Source of the DNA: an uncultured Flavobacteriales bacterium
GTDB taxonomy: Bacteria; Bacteroidota; Bacteroidia; Flavobacteriales; BACL11
DNA: 64,000 nucleotides
NCBI GenBank assembly: GCA_949372805.1
Contig: CASIBH010000008.1
Coordinates: 1-64,000, forward strand
Direction: 5' to 3'
A model generated the notes under the pieces. The model was not told where the DNA came from. It saw only the letters and a program-made list of their open reading frames with translations, and searched no databases. Every line of letters starts with the position of its first letter. Positions within the stretch are counted from its first letter, which is position 1. Made by a program: the position numbers and the translations under genes. Below, in pieces: positions 26,525 through 35,245 of this stretch.

Positions 26525-27391
26525 TCATGCTCTTGGGTGTGCTTGATCATAAACAGACTTCAACTTTTCTACTGTATTGTGCGTGTAAATTTGTGTCGCG
26601 CTTAGACTAGAATGACCAAGAATCTCTTTAATTGCGTTAATATCAGCACCATTGCTTAACATATGTGTGGCGAATGAATGCCTTAAAACATGAGGACTTC
26701 TCTTTTTAACACTAGAAACTAAACTTATGTAATAATTTACTATTCGATAAACTTTCTTGGGATAGAGTTTCTTTTTTAACAAATTTGAAAACAAATAATC
26801 TTTAATTTTATAATTTTTAATAAATAAATCAAGTTTTGACAATAAATCAAAAGAAAGAGGAACAAAACGCTCTTTATTTCCCTTTCCAAGCACTTTTAAA
26901 GAGCAATTTTTAAAATCTAAATTATGAGTTTTAATTTCTATTAACTCTGATAGCCTGATACCAGTCAAATAAAAAACTTCAATAATAAGCAAATCTCTAT
27001 CGCCAATAAATCCATCATCAAAATATTTTTTATCTAATAATTGATTTAAATCGATTTGCTCAACAATACTTGGTAACTTTCTTGAATTCTTAGGCGAAAT
27101 AATTTTCAAAGTAGGGTTAAAACTAATTAAATCAGAAATTTCTAAAAACTTAAAGAAAGATTTTAAAGATGAAATTTTACGATTTATTGTTCTTGAAGTT
27201 AACCCACTTTCAAAAAGAAAAGTAATCCAATTTCTTATAAGCTTAAAACTTATATCCTCAACTGATTCAATAGATGAGTAATCATTTAAATACGAGAAAA
27301 ACTGATTTAAATCAGTTTTATATGACGTCACAGTGTGTTGCGAAAGTCTTTTTTCAGACTCAATATATCTAATAAATTTTCTTATAAACAT
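26525..27391 (-). CDS. Tyrosine recombinase XerC/XerD
   Basis: A 288-residue site-specific recombinase that most likely resolves chromosome dimers at dif. It has an N-terminal SAM-like core-binding domain (about residues 1-90, FIRYIESEKRLSQHTVTSYK) and a C-terminal catalytic domain. The catalytic residues are visible: Arg in TGIRLSEL, Lys in GKGNKER, His and Arg in HVLRHSFATHML, His in ILGHSSLSATQ and the nucleophile Tyr in IYTH. The place next to rpsU and tuf is the standard chromosomal spot in Flavobacteriia, so it is housekeeping, not a phage integrase. I cannot decide between XerC and XerD from sequence alone. Confidence 0.93.
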   Translation of the reverse strand: MFIRKFIRYIESEKRLSQHTVTSYKTDLNQFFSYLNDYSSIESVEDISFKLIRNWITFLFESGLTSRTINRKISSLKSFFKFLEISDLISFNPTLKIISPKNSRKLPSIVEQIDLNQLLDKKYFDDGFIGDRDLLIIEVFYLTGIRLSELIEIKTHNLDFKNCSLKVLGKGNKERFVPLSFDLLSKLDLFIKNYKIKDYLFSNLLKKKLYPKKVYRIVNYYISLVSSVKKRSPHVLRHSFATHMLSNGADINAIKEILGHSSLSATQIYTHNTVEKLKSVYDQAHPRA

Positions 27392-27393
27392 AA

Positions 27394-27433
27394 AAGACCT
27401 TTAATTCATGTAAATGTATGAATAAAAGGTCTT
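27394..27433 (-). terminator. Hairpin between rpsU and xerC/D
   Basis: AAGACCTTTAATTCAT pairs with ATGAATAAAAGGTCTT over 16 bp with one mismatch and an 8-base loop. It lies 25 bases after the rpsU stop and ends 3 bases before the recombinase start codon. It probably terminates most rpsU transcripts and may also affect translation of the recombinase. Confidence 0.6.
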
Positions 27434-27458
27434 AATAATAAGAGTTTGAATGGCTAAA

Positions 27459-27650
27459 TTAATCCATACTATTTAAAAGATTCTCAGAGTATACTGCTTT
27501 TTGTCTTTGAACTCTCAATCTCTCAGATTTTTTAATGTACTGCTTTTTTTGTCTAACAGTTTTAAGTGTACCAGTTTTAAGGAATTTTCTTTTAAAACGC
27601 TTTAAAGCTCTATCTATATTTTCACCGTCTTTTACTGGAATAACTAACAT
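27459..27650 (-). CDS. rpsU: Ribosomal protein S21
   Basis: S21 is a small 30S protein near the mRNA exit region that helps recognition of initiation sites. The 63-residue protein opens MLVIPVKDGENIDRALKRFK and is rich in Lys and Arg after that (FKRKFLKTGTLKTVRQKKQY), both family features. It has its own promoter and a hairpin downstream. Confidence 0.96.
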   Translation of the reverse strand: MLVIPVKDGENIDRALKRFKRKFLKTGTLKTVRQKKQYIKKSERLRVQRQKAVYSENLLNSMD

Positions 27651-27674
27651 AATATTATTTTAAATTTAGGACTG

Positions 27675-27704
27675 CAAAAGTATAAATATCTTTAAGAATA
27701 ACAA
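27675..27704 (-). promoter_or_regulatory. Promoter of rpsU
   Basis: On the minus strand TTG, exactly 19 bases, then TACTTTTG fits the -33/-7 consensus TTG-N19-TAnnTTTG. It is followed by CAGTCC, almost the same as at the tRNA-tuf promoter. The -7 box ends 25 bases before the rpsU ATG. Confidence 0.65.
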
Positions 27705-27759
27705 ACAAAAAGAAATTTTCTTTAATAAAACCAAAAAAAGAATAACTCAAATTTAAAAT

Positions 27760-28290
27760 CTAGCAATTATATAAAGAAATAATATTCTTTGAGTACTTTA
27801 AAATATTTTGATCTCCATTTAAGGAATCTAAGCATATAACAAAAGCAAAACCAGCAACGTTTGCATTACTAGAGTTAACAAGCTCAGCGGCAGCTAATGC
27901 TGTACCTCCAGTAGCCAAGAGGTCATCATGAATTAACACGTTCCAGTTTTCTTTAATATCATCAGCATGAATTTCAACCTCAGAACTACCATATTCTAAA
28001 TCGTAACTATATTTTAATGTTTTTAGAGGAAGTTTACCAGATTTTCTAATAGGTACAAATGGAATATTTAATCTATTAGCAAGCATAAAGCCAAAAAGAA
28101 AACCTCTACTCTCAACGCCAACAATCGCATCAATATTTAGTACTTTTAATCTGTTAACAAATTCATCAATAATCAAATTAGTTAAATTTGGATCCAAAAG
28201 CACAGAAGTGATGTCCTTAAAATTAACACCTTTAATAGGAAAATCTAAAACAGTTCTTATTGATTTTTCAATTTGTTGAGAAATTATCAT
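27760..28290 (-). CDS. apt: Adenine phosphoribosyltransferase
   Basis: This cytosolic salvage enzyme makes AMP from adenine and PRPP. The 176-residue length fits. The PRPP-binding loop reads VLIHDDLLATGGTA, and the family segments FPIKGVNFKDIT and GVESRGFLFG are present. It overlaps the AGCS symporter stop by one base (TAATG), so it is likely the last gene of that transcript. Confidence 0.95.
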   Translation of the reverse strand: MIISQQIEKSIRTVLDFPIKGVNFKDITSVLLDPNLTNLIIDEFVNRLKVLNIDAIVGVESRGFLFGFMLANRLNIPFVPIRKSGKLPLKTLKYSYDLEYGSSEVEIHADDIKENWNVLIHDDLLATGGTALAAAELVNSSNANVAGFAFVICLDSLNGDQNILKYSKNIISLYNC

Positions 28291-29798
28291 TATTTATATT
28301 TTTTTATTTCTCCGCTCTTTAATCTATTTAAATAAGAATTCAAATCAATTTTAACCTCCTTAGATAGAATTAGTAATCCAATAATATTTGGAAAAGCCAT
28401 AGCTAAAATCATCATATCTGAAAAATCTAACACTGCACCTAGTTTTACTGATGAACCAACAATTATAAAAAGTAAAAAAATAAATTTATATGAATATTCA
28501 GACAATTTACTTTTACCAAATAAAAACTCCCATGATTTTAATCCATAATAAGACCATGAAATCATAGTTGAAAAAGCAAATAAAAATATCGCTATTACAA
28601 GAAGATAAGGAAACCATGAAAAAACAGAACCAAAAGCCTTTGAAGTCATCTGAGCCCCTTCCAAACCTTCAACATTATACATTCCTGTAAAAATAATAAC
28701 TAAGGCAGTCATAGTACAAATCACAACAGTATCAATAAAAGGCTCCAGTAAAGAAACAATCCCCTCAGAAACAGGCTCTTTTGTTTTTGCAGCAGAATGT
28801 GCAATAGCAGCAGAACCAACTCCAGCTTCATTTGAGAAAGCAGCTCTTCTAAACCCCTGAATTAAGACACCAATAACACCTCCAAATGCAGCATCAGGAG
28901 CAAAAGCTCCATTAAAAATTAAAACAAAGACATTACCAACTTCTGAAATATTTATTAAAATAATAATTAGAGCAGTACCAACATAAAGTAAAGCCATAAG
29001 GGGAACAATTTTCTCGGTAACATTAGCAATACTTTTAATTCCTCCGATAATAACAACTCCAACTAAAAAAGCTAAAATCAGTCCAAATAAAGGACCATTT
29101 CCAGCTAAAACGGGAAATTGACCTGAAAGTTGAGCATATGCTTGGTTAGCTTGAAACATGTTACCTCCACCAAAAGAACCTCCAATACACAACACAGCAA
29201 ACATTACTGCAAGAAATTTTCCAAATATTGGCATTTTATATTTAGCTAAACCATCACGCAAATAATACATTGGGCCACCTGAAACTTCTCCATTCGCATC
29301 TAACTTTCTATACTTTACACCTAAAGTACATTCAACAAACTTTGATGACATCCCAAGCAAACCTGCAACTATCATCCAAAAAGTTGCCCCAGGACCTCCT
29401 ACTGAAATAGCAATTGCAACACCAGCAATATTTCCTAAACCGACAGTTGCCGAAAGAGCTGTTGTTAAAGCTTGGAAATGAGAAACCTCACCTTTATCTT
29501 CAGGATCATCATAATCTCCTCTAACCAAACTTAAAGCATGCTTAAAACCCCGGAAATTTATAAACTTCATTCTAAAAGTAAAAAACAGAGCTCCAAAAAC
29601 TAACCAAAGGACAACAATAGGAATATCTGCTCCGATATCAAAGCCAAAAAATTTCAATGGATCCCAAAAAATCACAGGCACTAAATAGTCAGAGACTAAA
29701 GGTTTAAAAAAACTATCAATTTTATCACTTAAAGAATCAGCTTTAGAATTTATAAATGAAGTGAGTAGTAAAATAAGTAATGATATTTTTTTATTCAT
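28290..29798 (-). CDS. Sodium:alanine (AGCS family) symporter
   Basis: A 502-residue inner-membrane transporter with about eleven spans that imports alanine or glycine with Na+ or H+. Family blocks are clear: [47 protein letters not shown], and [20 protein letters not shown]. An N-terminal hydrophobic segment may be a signal-anchor. It overlaps the reductase gene upstream by 4 bases and apt by one, which suggests a single transcript. Sodium use fits the NQR pump in this organism. Confidence 0.93.
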   Translation of the reverse strand: MNKKISLLILLLTSFINSKADSLSDKIDSFFKPLVSDYLVPVIFWDPLKFFGFDIGADIPIVVLWLVFGALFFTFRMKFINFRGFKHALSLVRGDYDDPEDKGEVSHFQALTTALSATVGLGNIAGVAIAISVGGPGATFWMIVAGLLGMSSKFVECTLGVKYRKLDANGEVSGGPMYYLRDGLAKYKMPIFGKFLAVMFAVLCIGGSFGGGNMFQANQAYAQLSGQFPVLAGNGPLFGLILAFLVGVVIIGGIKSIANVTEKIVPLMALLYVGTALIIILINISEVGNVFVLIFNGAFAPDAAFGGVIGVLIQGFRRAAFSNEAGVGSAAIAHSAAKTKEPVSEGIVSLLEPFIDTVVICTMTALVIIFTGMYNVEGLEGAQMTSKAFGSVFSWFPYLLVIAIFLFAFSTMISWSYYGLKSWEFLFGKSKLSEYSYKFIFLLFIIVGSSVKLGAVLDFSDMMILAMAFPNIIGLLILSKEVKIDLNSYLNRLKSGEIKKYK

Positions 29799-30706
29799 AT
29801 TTGTTTATTTGTTAATTGATTTTTTATTATTTCTAAACTTTCTAAAAAAGAATGTGGACGATAATTTAAATCATTAATAGCTTTATCTAAAACAAATCCA
29901 GTTTTTATAGGTCTTTTAGCCAGCTGATTTAATTTAGAGGAGTGACTTCTTTCTATCATTTTAGTATTTAAATTAAAAAATTCTGCAACAGATACAACCA
30001 TATCGTAAATACTCATTATATCTTTTCCTGAGACATTAAATACTCCATAAACTTTTTCTTTTGCTGCAAAAAGACATGCAGCAGCAAGATCTTCAGCAAA
30101 TGTTGGTGCTCTATAGTGATCATCAATTATACTTAATTTTTGACCTTTTTCAAGAGATTCTTTAGCCCATAAAATAATATTATTTCTACTTAAGTTATTT
30201 CCAACACCAAAAAGAATAATAGTTCTTAAAATACTAGATTTAACGTTATGATTTTTCAGTAAAATTTCAGAATTTAATTTCGAAAAACCATAATAAGATA
30301 AAGGATTAGAAGAATCATCTTCAGAGTAAGGACCGTTTTCTCCATCAAAAATAAAATCTGTTGAGATATGGATTAAATGTGCATTAATACTTAGACAGGC
30401 ATTAGCTAAAAATCCAACAGCATTTGTATTAATTTTATCACATTCCTCTTTCATTTCTTCACATAAATCGACATTAGTCATAGCAGCTGTATTAATAACG
30501 ACATCAGGAGAAAACTTATTAATTGCAAAGCGGACTTGATCTTCACTAGTGATATCTAGAGAGAAATATCTATAATAACTGATATTTAAATTATTAGATC
30601 TGTCTATTCCCTTTGAGGTTGCAATAATATCTATCTTATCTTTAATAGCTAAAGAAATTATTTTTTGAGCTAATAAACCGTTAGATCCTGTAATTAAAAT
30701 CTTCAT
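29795..30706 (-). CDS. SDR-family sugar-nucleotide reductase (RfbD-like)
   Basis: A 303-residue extended short-chain dehydrogenase. The Rossmann motif is [12 protein letters not shown] at the N-terminus, followed by [14 protein letters not shown], and the catalytic pair is in [10 protein letters not shown] (Tyr-x3-Lys). This pattern fits dTDP-4-dehydrorhamnose reductase (RfbD) or a related reductase. No other rhamnose pathway genes are near, so the substrate is uncertain. It starts directly next to the stop of the small PspC-like gene. Confidence 0.85.
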   Translation of the reverse strand: MKILITGSNGLLAQKIISLAIKDKIDIIATSKGIDRSNNLNISYYRYFSLDITSEDQVRFAINKFSPDVVINTAAMTNVDLCEEMKEECDKINTNAVGFLANACLSINAHLIHISTDFIFDGENGPYSEDDSSNPLSYYGFSKLNSEILLKNHNVKSSILRTIILFGVGNNLSRNNIILWAKESLEKGQKLSIIDDHYRAPTFAEDLAAACLFAAKEKVYGVFNVSGKDIMSIYDMVVSVAEFFNLNTKMIERSHSSKLNQLAKRPIKTGFVLDKAINDLNYRPHSFLESLEIIKNQLTNKQI

Positions 30707-30877
30707 CTACGATGTTTTTGGCTTAATTAAGTATAATATAAAATAAACTAAAATAGGAGAACCTATACCAACAAGTAACGTGATAAAAAAAAGCAATCTA
30801 ATTCCTGAGACATTTAAATCAAATTTAAAGGCTACCCATGAACAAACTCCAAGAAATTTAGATTCTTCTAAAAACAT
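30707..30877 (-). CDS. Small PspC-like membrane protein
   Basis: A 56-residue protein too short for usual ORF cut-offs. It reads MFLEESKFLGVCSWVAFKFD at the start, then SGIRLLFFITLLVGIGSP and a second part of the span ending YLIKPKTS. The LGVC-WVA-KF...IRLLFF pattern matches the PspC domain found in phage-shock-type membrane proteins. It overlaps the coiled-coil gene stop by one base. Its role is not known; a membrane-stress function is inference from the fold. Confidence 0.7.
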   Translation of the reverse strand: MFLEESKFLGVCSWVAFKFDLNVSGIRLLFFITLLVGIGSPILVYFILYLIKPKTS

Positions 30878-31110
30878 TAATTGATTAATTTATTTTTTAG
30901 ATCAGCTATTTCAATTATTATATTATTTTCCATGTCTAAAATATTTTTTTCAAGTTTTAAAATTTGATGTTCAACTTTCAAAATCTGATATTCAAGTTCA
31001 ATAATTTTATCTTGTTTCTTCTTAGACTTTTGAATATCAATTATTAACCATGCAAAAGCAACTAGTTCAATAATAATTAATAAAATAGTGAGGCTTAGTT
31101 GAATATCCAT
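30877..31110 (-). CDS. Membrane-anchored coiled-coil miniprotein
   Basis: A 77-residue protein with one N-terminal membrane span (about residues 5-24, LSLTILLIIIELVAFAWLII) and a long coiled coil after it. The coil shows repeated heptads with the near-repeat EYQILKVEHQILKLEKNIL. I do not recognise a named family. It sits between two PspC-like genes with 3-base and minus 1-base spacings, so it is almost certainly co-expressed and may bridge their products. Confidence 0.7.
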   Translation of the reverse strand: MDIQLSLTILLIIIELVAFAWLIIDIQKSKKKQDKIIELEYQILKVEHQILKLEKNILDMENNIIIEIADLKNKLIN

Positions 31111-31113
31111 GGT

Positions 31114-31335
31114 TTATAAATCAAAAACTGATCTTCTTTTTCTAAATTTAAACATAATTCTTAATTTTAAAATAAATACCATTATTAAATAAATAAGCAC
31201 AGTAAAAGCATTTACAAATGCAGCGTAAATAAAAAAAAGACGAATAAAAGAAGCTTTTATTCCGACTTTAGAACTCCACCATGAGCTTACACCGAAAAAT
31301 TTAATCTCAAAAAAGTTACGAAGTATTTTAAACAT
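31114..31335 (-). CDS. PspC-family membrane protein
   Basis: A 73-residue protein. FEIKFFGVSSWWSSKVGIKA is followed by SFIRLFFIYAAFVNAF and a hydrophobic stretch, then a basic tail ending RKRRSVFDL. The pattern and the RSVFDL ending match PspC proteins of Flavobacteriia that I recall. It is the first gene of a minus-strand run that continues to apt. No good TAnnTTTG box is visible in the 69 bases that separate it from the divergent DUF218 gene. Confidence 0.8.
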   Translation of the reverse strand: MFKILRNFFEIKFFGVSSWWSSKVGIKASFIRLFFIYAAFVNAFTVLIYLIMVFILKLRIMFKFRKRRSVFDL

Positions 31336-31404
31336 TTATTGTGCAATTTAAAGAAATTAGGAAAGAAATAATAAGAATTTAATCAAATTAATTAATTTTA
31401 AAAA

Positions 31405-32148
31405 ATGTTTTTTATAATTTCAAAAATACTAGCTTTTTTAATCAAACCAACCTTTTGGATATTAGGCTTACTTATTTTCTCAATTTTCAAAAAAAATAAA
31501 AGAAAATATTACATTATAATTACGACCTTATTATATATATTTTTCACAAATGAATTTATATACAACGAAGCTGCTAGGTGTTGGGAAGAACCATCAAAAG
31601 ATATTAAAATATTAGACGAGAAGTACGATATTGGAATCGTTCTTGGAGGTTTTAGTGACTTTGACAGCATCACTCAAAAACATAATTTCAAAAAAGAGGC
31701 AGATAGATTTATTTATACATTTCAACTCTACAACAGAGGGATTATAAAAAAGATATTAATTAGTGGTGGAAATGGAAGACTTTCAAAAAGCAATTTCAAA
31801 GAAGCCGAAACAATTCAAAAATTTTTAATTAATAATTCTGTAAATAAAAAAGATATTATAATAGAGTCTGAATCAAGAAATACAAAAGAAAATGCTTTCT
31901 ACAGCGCACAAATTATAAAAGAAGATTCAAAAGTTATATTAATTACAAGCGCAACTCACATGAAAAGAGCTTTACTATGTTTTAAAAGAGCAGGAGTTCA
32001 GGTGACTGCTTTTCCTGTAGATAATATGCTAAGCTATAGAAGTATAGACCCTTCACATATTTTACTTCCAAAAGCAAGAGTATTAGAATATTGGGAAGAA
32101 TTGATACATGAAATAATTGGATATTTAGTATATTATATTTACTTATAA
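31405..32148 (+). CDS. DUF218/YdcF-like (ElyC-type) membrane protein
   Basis: A 247-residue protein with two N-terminal hydrophobic segments (about residues 2-25 and 33-52) and a soluble DUF218 domain. DUF218 marks include [41 protein letters not shown] and [15 protein letters not shown]. Relatives such as ElyC and SanA affect envelope integrity and peptidoglycan precursor use. The exact function here is unknown. It is divergent from the PspC-like gene and overlaps pyrF by 6 bases tail to tail. Confidence 0.85.
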   Translation: MFFIISKILAFLIKPTFWILGLLIFSIFKKNKRKYYIIITTLLYIFFTNEFIYNEAARCWEEPSKDIKILDEKYDIGIVLGGFSDFDSITQKHNFKKEADRFIYTFQLYNRGIIKKILISGGNGRLSKSNFKEAETIQKFLINNSVNKKDIIIESESRNTKENAFYSAQIIKEDSKVILITSATHMKRALLCFKRAGVQVTAFPVDNMLSYRSIDPSHILLPKARVLEYWEELIHEIIGYLVYYIYL

Positions 32149-32952
32149 CTTAGAAATATAAGTAGCCATCTGCATTTGCACATCTAATGCTGCTTCTCTA
32201 GATTTTACTGCAAAATCTAATCCAGAACCAGCATAAATTATTGACCTTGAAGAGTTAACTATTAGCCCACAATCTTTAATCATCCCTTTTTCAACAACAT
32301 CTTTTAAACTTCCCCCTTGAGCACCAATGCCAGGAACTAAAAGAAAATGATTTGGAATAATTTTTCTGATTTCTTCTAAATATTGAGGATTGGTTGCCCC
32401 AACAACATACATTAAATTATTTTCACTTCCCCATTTTGAAGATGTATCTAAAACGTGTTTATAAAGAGAATAATTATCAAATTTTAAATGTTGAAAATCT
32501 GATGATCCAATATTTGAGGTAAGAGCAAGTAAAATCACCCATTTATCATCAAAACTTAAAAACGGTTTTACTGAATCAGAGCCCATGTAAGGATTTACTG
32601 TTATTGAATCAAAATTTAAATTTTCGAAAAAAGCTTTAGCATACATTTTAGAAGTATTACCTATATCCCCCCTTTTTGCATCAGCAATAGTAAATATATC
32701 ATTAGGAATATAATCAAGAGTTTTTTGCATAGATAACCACCCATCAATTCCATTACTTTCATAAAATGCTGTATTAATTTTATATGCAATACATAAATCT
32801 TTTGTAGCATCAATTATAGCTTTATTAAATTCAAAAATTGGATCATCTAAATTTAGCAAATGGGATGGTATTTTACTTAAATCACTATCTAAACCAATAC
32901 ACAGAAAGGTTTTTTTAGATTTAATTTGCACTATAAGTTTACCTCTATCCAT
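32143..32952 (-). CDS. pyrF: Orotidine-5'-phosphate decarboxylase
   Basis: The enzyme makes UMP from OMP, the last step of pyrimidine synthesis. The 269-residue length and layout point to the longer bacterial subfamily. [14 protein letters not shown] is the first substrate block. The catalytic [12 protein letters not shown] holds the charged Lys/Asp network. [14 protein letters not shown] is the phosphate site. It overlaps the end of prfA by 8 bases. Confidence 0.94.
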   Translation of the reverse strand: MDRGKLIVQIKSKKTFLCIGLDSDLSKIPSHLLNLDDPIFEFNKAIIDATKDLCIAYKINTAFYESNGIDGWLSMQKTLDYIPNDIFTIADAKRGDIGNTSKMYAKAFFENLNFDSITVNPYMGSDSVKPFLSFDDKWVILLALTSNIGSSDFQHLKFDNYSLYKHVLDTSSKWGSENNLMYVVGATNPQYLEEIRKIIPNHFLLVPGIGAQGGSLKDVVEKGMIKDCGLIVNSSRSIIYAGSGLDFAVKSREAALDVQMQMATYISKL

Positions 32953-34021
32953 TTGAAGTTCCTTCTTTTAGCTTTTCAGCATTTTCTGCCAATTGCAATT
33001 CATCAATAAACTCTTGAATATCACCACCTGTAACGGCCTGCAAATTATATTTTGTCAAACCTATTCTATGCTCAGTTACTCTTCCTTGAGGATAATTATA
33101 AGTTCGTATTTTTGCGGATCTATCTCCTGAAGAAACCATAGTTTTTCTGTGTTTAGCATCTTCTTCTAATTTCTTTTGCAATTCAATTTCATAAATTCTA
33201 GATCTTAAAACTTTTAATGCCTTATCATAATTCTTATGTTGAGATTTCTGATCTTGACATTGAGCCACGACTCCAGTTGGAACATGTGTTAATCGTACGG
33301 CAGAATATGTTGTATTTACAGATTGTCCTCCAGGACCAGAAGAGCAGTATGTATCTTTTCTTATATCACTTGTTTTTAACTCAACATCAAACTCTTCAGC
33401 TTCAGGCAAAACAATTACAGAAGCTGCAGAAGTATGTACTCTTCCTTGTGTTTCAGTTTGAGGAACTCTCTGAACACGATGAACACCGGATTCAAATTTT
33501 AACTGTCCATAAACATCATCTCCTGAGATATTAAAAATAATCTCTTTATATCCTCCAGCAGTTCCCTCTGCTATATCAACTAAATCAGTTGACCAACCTT
33601 TTGATTGTGCAAAAGCACTATACATTTTAAAAAGATCCCCAGCAAAAAGACTAGCCTCATCTCCACCAGAACCAGCTCTAATTTCCATTACAGCATTTTT
33701 AGAGTCAGCTGGATCTTTCGGGATTAATAAAACTTTAATTTCCTCTTCAATAGGATTAACTTTAGGTAAAAGTTCGTCAAGTTCCATTTTAGCCATCTCC
33801 TTCATCTCTGCATCAGTACTAGAGGAAACAATTTCTTTGGCCTCAGAAATATTTGACATTATATTTTTATAAATCTTAAATATTTTTATGATTGGATCTA
33901 AATCTTTATACTCTTTGCTTAACTGAATATAGATTTTCATATCGTTCATAGCATTAGCCGAAGAAATTAATTTTTCTACTTCTATATATCTAACATTTAT
34001 TGCTTCTAATTTATCTAACAT
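32945..34021 (-). CDS. prfA: Peptide chain release factor 1
   Basis: RF1 reads UAA and UAG stop codons and triggers release of the peptide. The 358-residue protein has the N-terminal coiled region, the [18 protein letters not shown] block, and the catalytic GGQ in [16 protein letters not shown]. The basic [20 protein letters not shown] segment is also typical. It follows purM by one base and overlaps pyrF by 8. Confidence 0.96.
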   Translation of the reverse strand: MLDKLEAINVRYIEVEKLISSANAMNDMKIYIQLSKEYKDLDPIIKIFKIYKNIMSNISEAKEIVSSSTDAEMKEMAKMELDELLPKVNPIEEEIKVLLIPKDPADSKNAVMEIRAGSGGDEASLFAGDLFKMYSAFAQSKGWSTDLVDIAEGTAGGYKEIIFNISGDDVYGQLKFESGVHRVQRVPQTETQGRVHTSAASVIVLPEAEEFDVELKTSDIRKDTYCSSGPGGQSVNTTYSAVRLTHVPTGVVAQCQDQKSQHKNYDKALKVLRSRIYEIELQKKLEEDAKHRKTMVSSGDRSAKIRTYNYPQGRVTEHRIGLTKYNLQAVTGGDIQEFIDELQLAENAEKLKEGTSNG

Positions 34022-34022
34022 A

Positions 34023-35189
34023 TTAATATATAAATTCTCCGTGTTTGGATTTAATGGTTAATTTTTTTGAATTGTGGCTTTCAACTCTTCCAATAATTTT
34101 GGCTTCAACATTAAAAGAATTAGATATATCTATAATTGAATTAGCAATATTTTCATTTACATATAATTCCATTCTATGCCCCATATTAAAAACTTTATAC
34201 ATTTCTTTCCAATCAGTATTTGATTCGTTTTGGATTAATTCAAATAGTAATGGAGTGTCAAACATATTATCTTTAATGATATGAAGATTATCAATAAAAT
34301 GTAAGATTTTAGTTTGTGCCCCGCCACTACAATGAATCATACCATCAATTTTTCCTTTGTGTAATTCAATAATTTTTTTAATTATTGGACCATATGTTCT
34401 TGTAGGAGACAAAACTAACTTACCAGCATCAAGATCTGAACCAATAATTTTATCGGTAAGACTCTTAGAGCCAGAATAAATTAAATCATTTGGAATATTT
34501 GGATCAAAACTTTCAGGATATCTATTAGCAAGTACCTTTGAAAAAACATCATGTCGTGCAGATGTTAAACCGTTACTTCCCATTCCTCCGTTGTACTCAT
34601 TTTCATATGAAGATTGGCCAAATGAAGATAGACCAATAATAACGTTACCTTTTTTAATATTACCATTATCAATAACTTCTGACCTTTTCATTCTTGCAAC
34701 AACTGTAGAATCAACAATTATTGTCCTAACAAGGTCTCCAACATCAGCAGTTTCTCCACCAGTAGATATTATATTGAATCCGTAATTTTTATATTCTTCT
34801 AACAACTCTTGAGTACCATTAATTATTTTAGATATAATAGATCCAGGGATGACATTTTTATTTCTTCCAATTGTTGAAGAAAGCATAATATTATCTATCA
34901 CACCAACACAAAGTAAATCATCAATATTCATAACAATTGAATCTTGTGCAATACCTTTCCAAACAGATAGATCCCCTGTTTCTTTCCAATACATATAAGC
35001 TAAAGAAGATTTTGTTCCAGCACCATCTGCATGCATTACTAAACAATAATCCTCATCATTAGTTAAATAATCTGGAACAATTTTACAGAATGATTTTTCA
35101 AATAAACCCTTATCTACATTTTTAATTGCATCATGAACATCCTCCTTGTCAGCAGAAACTCCTCTTTGACTATATCTGTTATCTGTCAT
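34023..35189 (-). CDS. purM: Phosphoribosylformylglycinamidine cyclo-ligase (AIR synthase)
   Basis: PurM closes the imidazole ring of purines using ATP. The start at 35189 gives [20 protein letters not shown], the normal N-terminus of the roughly 390-residue Bacteroidota form. An ATG at 35213 lies inside a terminator hairpin, so I reject it. ATP and substrate blocks include [35 protein letters not shown] and [20 protein letters not shown]. It heads purM-prfA-pyrF. Confidence 0.9.
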   Translation of the reverse strand: MTDNRYSQRGVSADKEDVHDAIKNVDKGLFEKSFCKIVPDYLTNDEDYCLVMHADGAGTKSSLAYMYWKETGDLSVWKGIAQDSIVMNIDDLLCVGVIDNIMLSSTIGRNKNVIPGSIISKIINGTQELLEEYKNYGFNIISTGGETADVGDLVRTIIVDSTVVARMKRSEVIDNGNIKKGNVIIGLSSFGQSSYENEYNGGMGSNGLTSARHDVFSKVLANRYPESFDPNIPNDLIYSGSKSLTDKIIGSDLDAGKLVLSPTRTYGPIIKKIIELHKGKIDGMIHCSGGAQTKILHFIDNLHIIKDNMFDTPLLFELIQNESNTDWKEMYKVFNMGHRMELYVNENIANSIIDISNSFNVEAKIIGRVESHNSKKLTIKSKHGEFIY

Positions 35190-35199
35190 CTTTTTAAAT

Positions 35200-35230
35200 A
35201 AAAAAGCATCCATAGACAGGATGCTTTTTT
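35200..35230 (-). terminator. Intrinsic terminator after the PorE-like gene
   Basis: AAAAAAGCATCC and GGATGCTTTTTT form a perfect 12-bp stem with a 7-base loop. It lies 15 bases after the stop at 35246 and just before purM, so it separates the two transcripts. The A/T flanks mean it can work in both directions. Confidence 0.8.
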
Positions 35231-35245
35231 CTATTTATTAAAAAA

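Noticed and set aside
26525..27391. Phage or island integrase
   Set aside because: The adjoining tRNA genes raised the idea, but the gene is the standard chromosomal Xer recombinase next to rpsU, and no attachment repeats or phage genes are present.
35190..35213. Upstream ATG for purM
   Set aside because: It falls inside a perfect terminator hairpin, and the family N-terminus begins at 35189.
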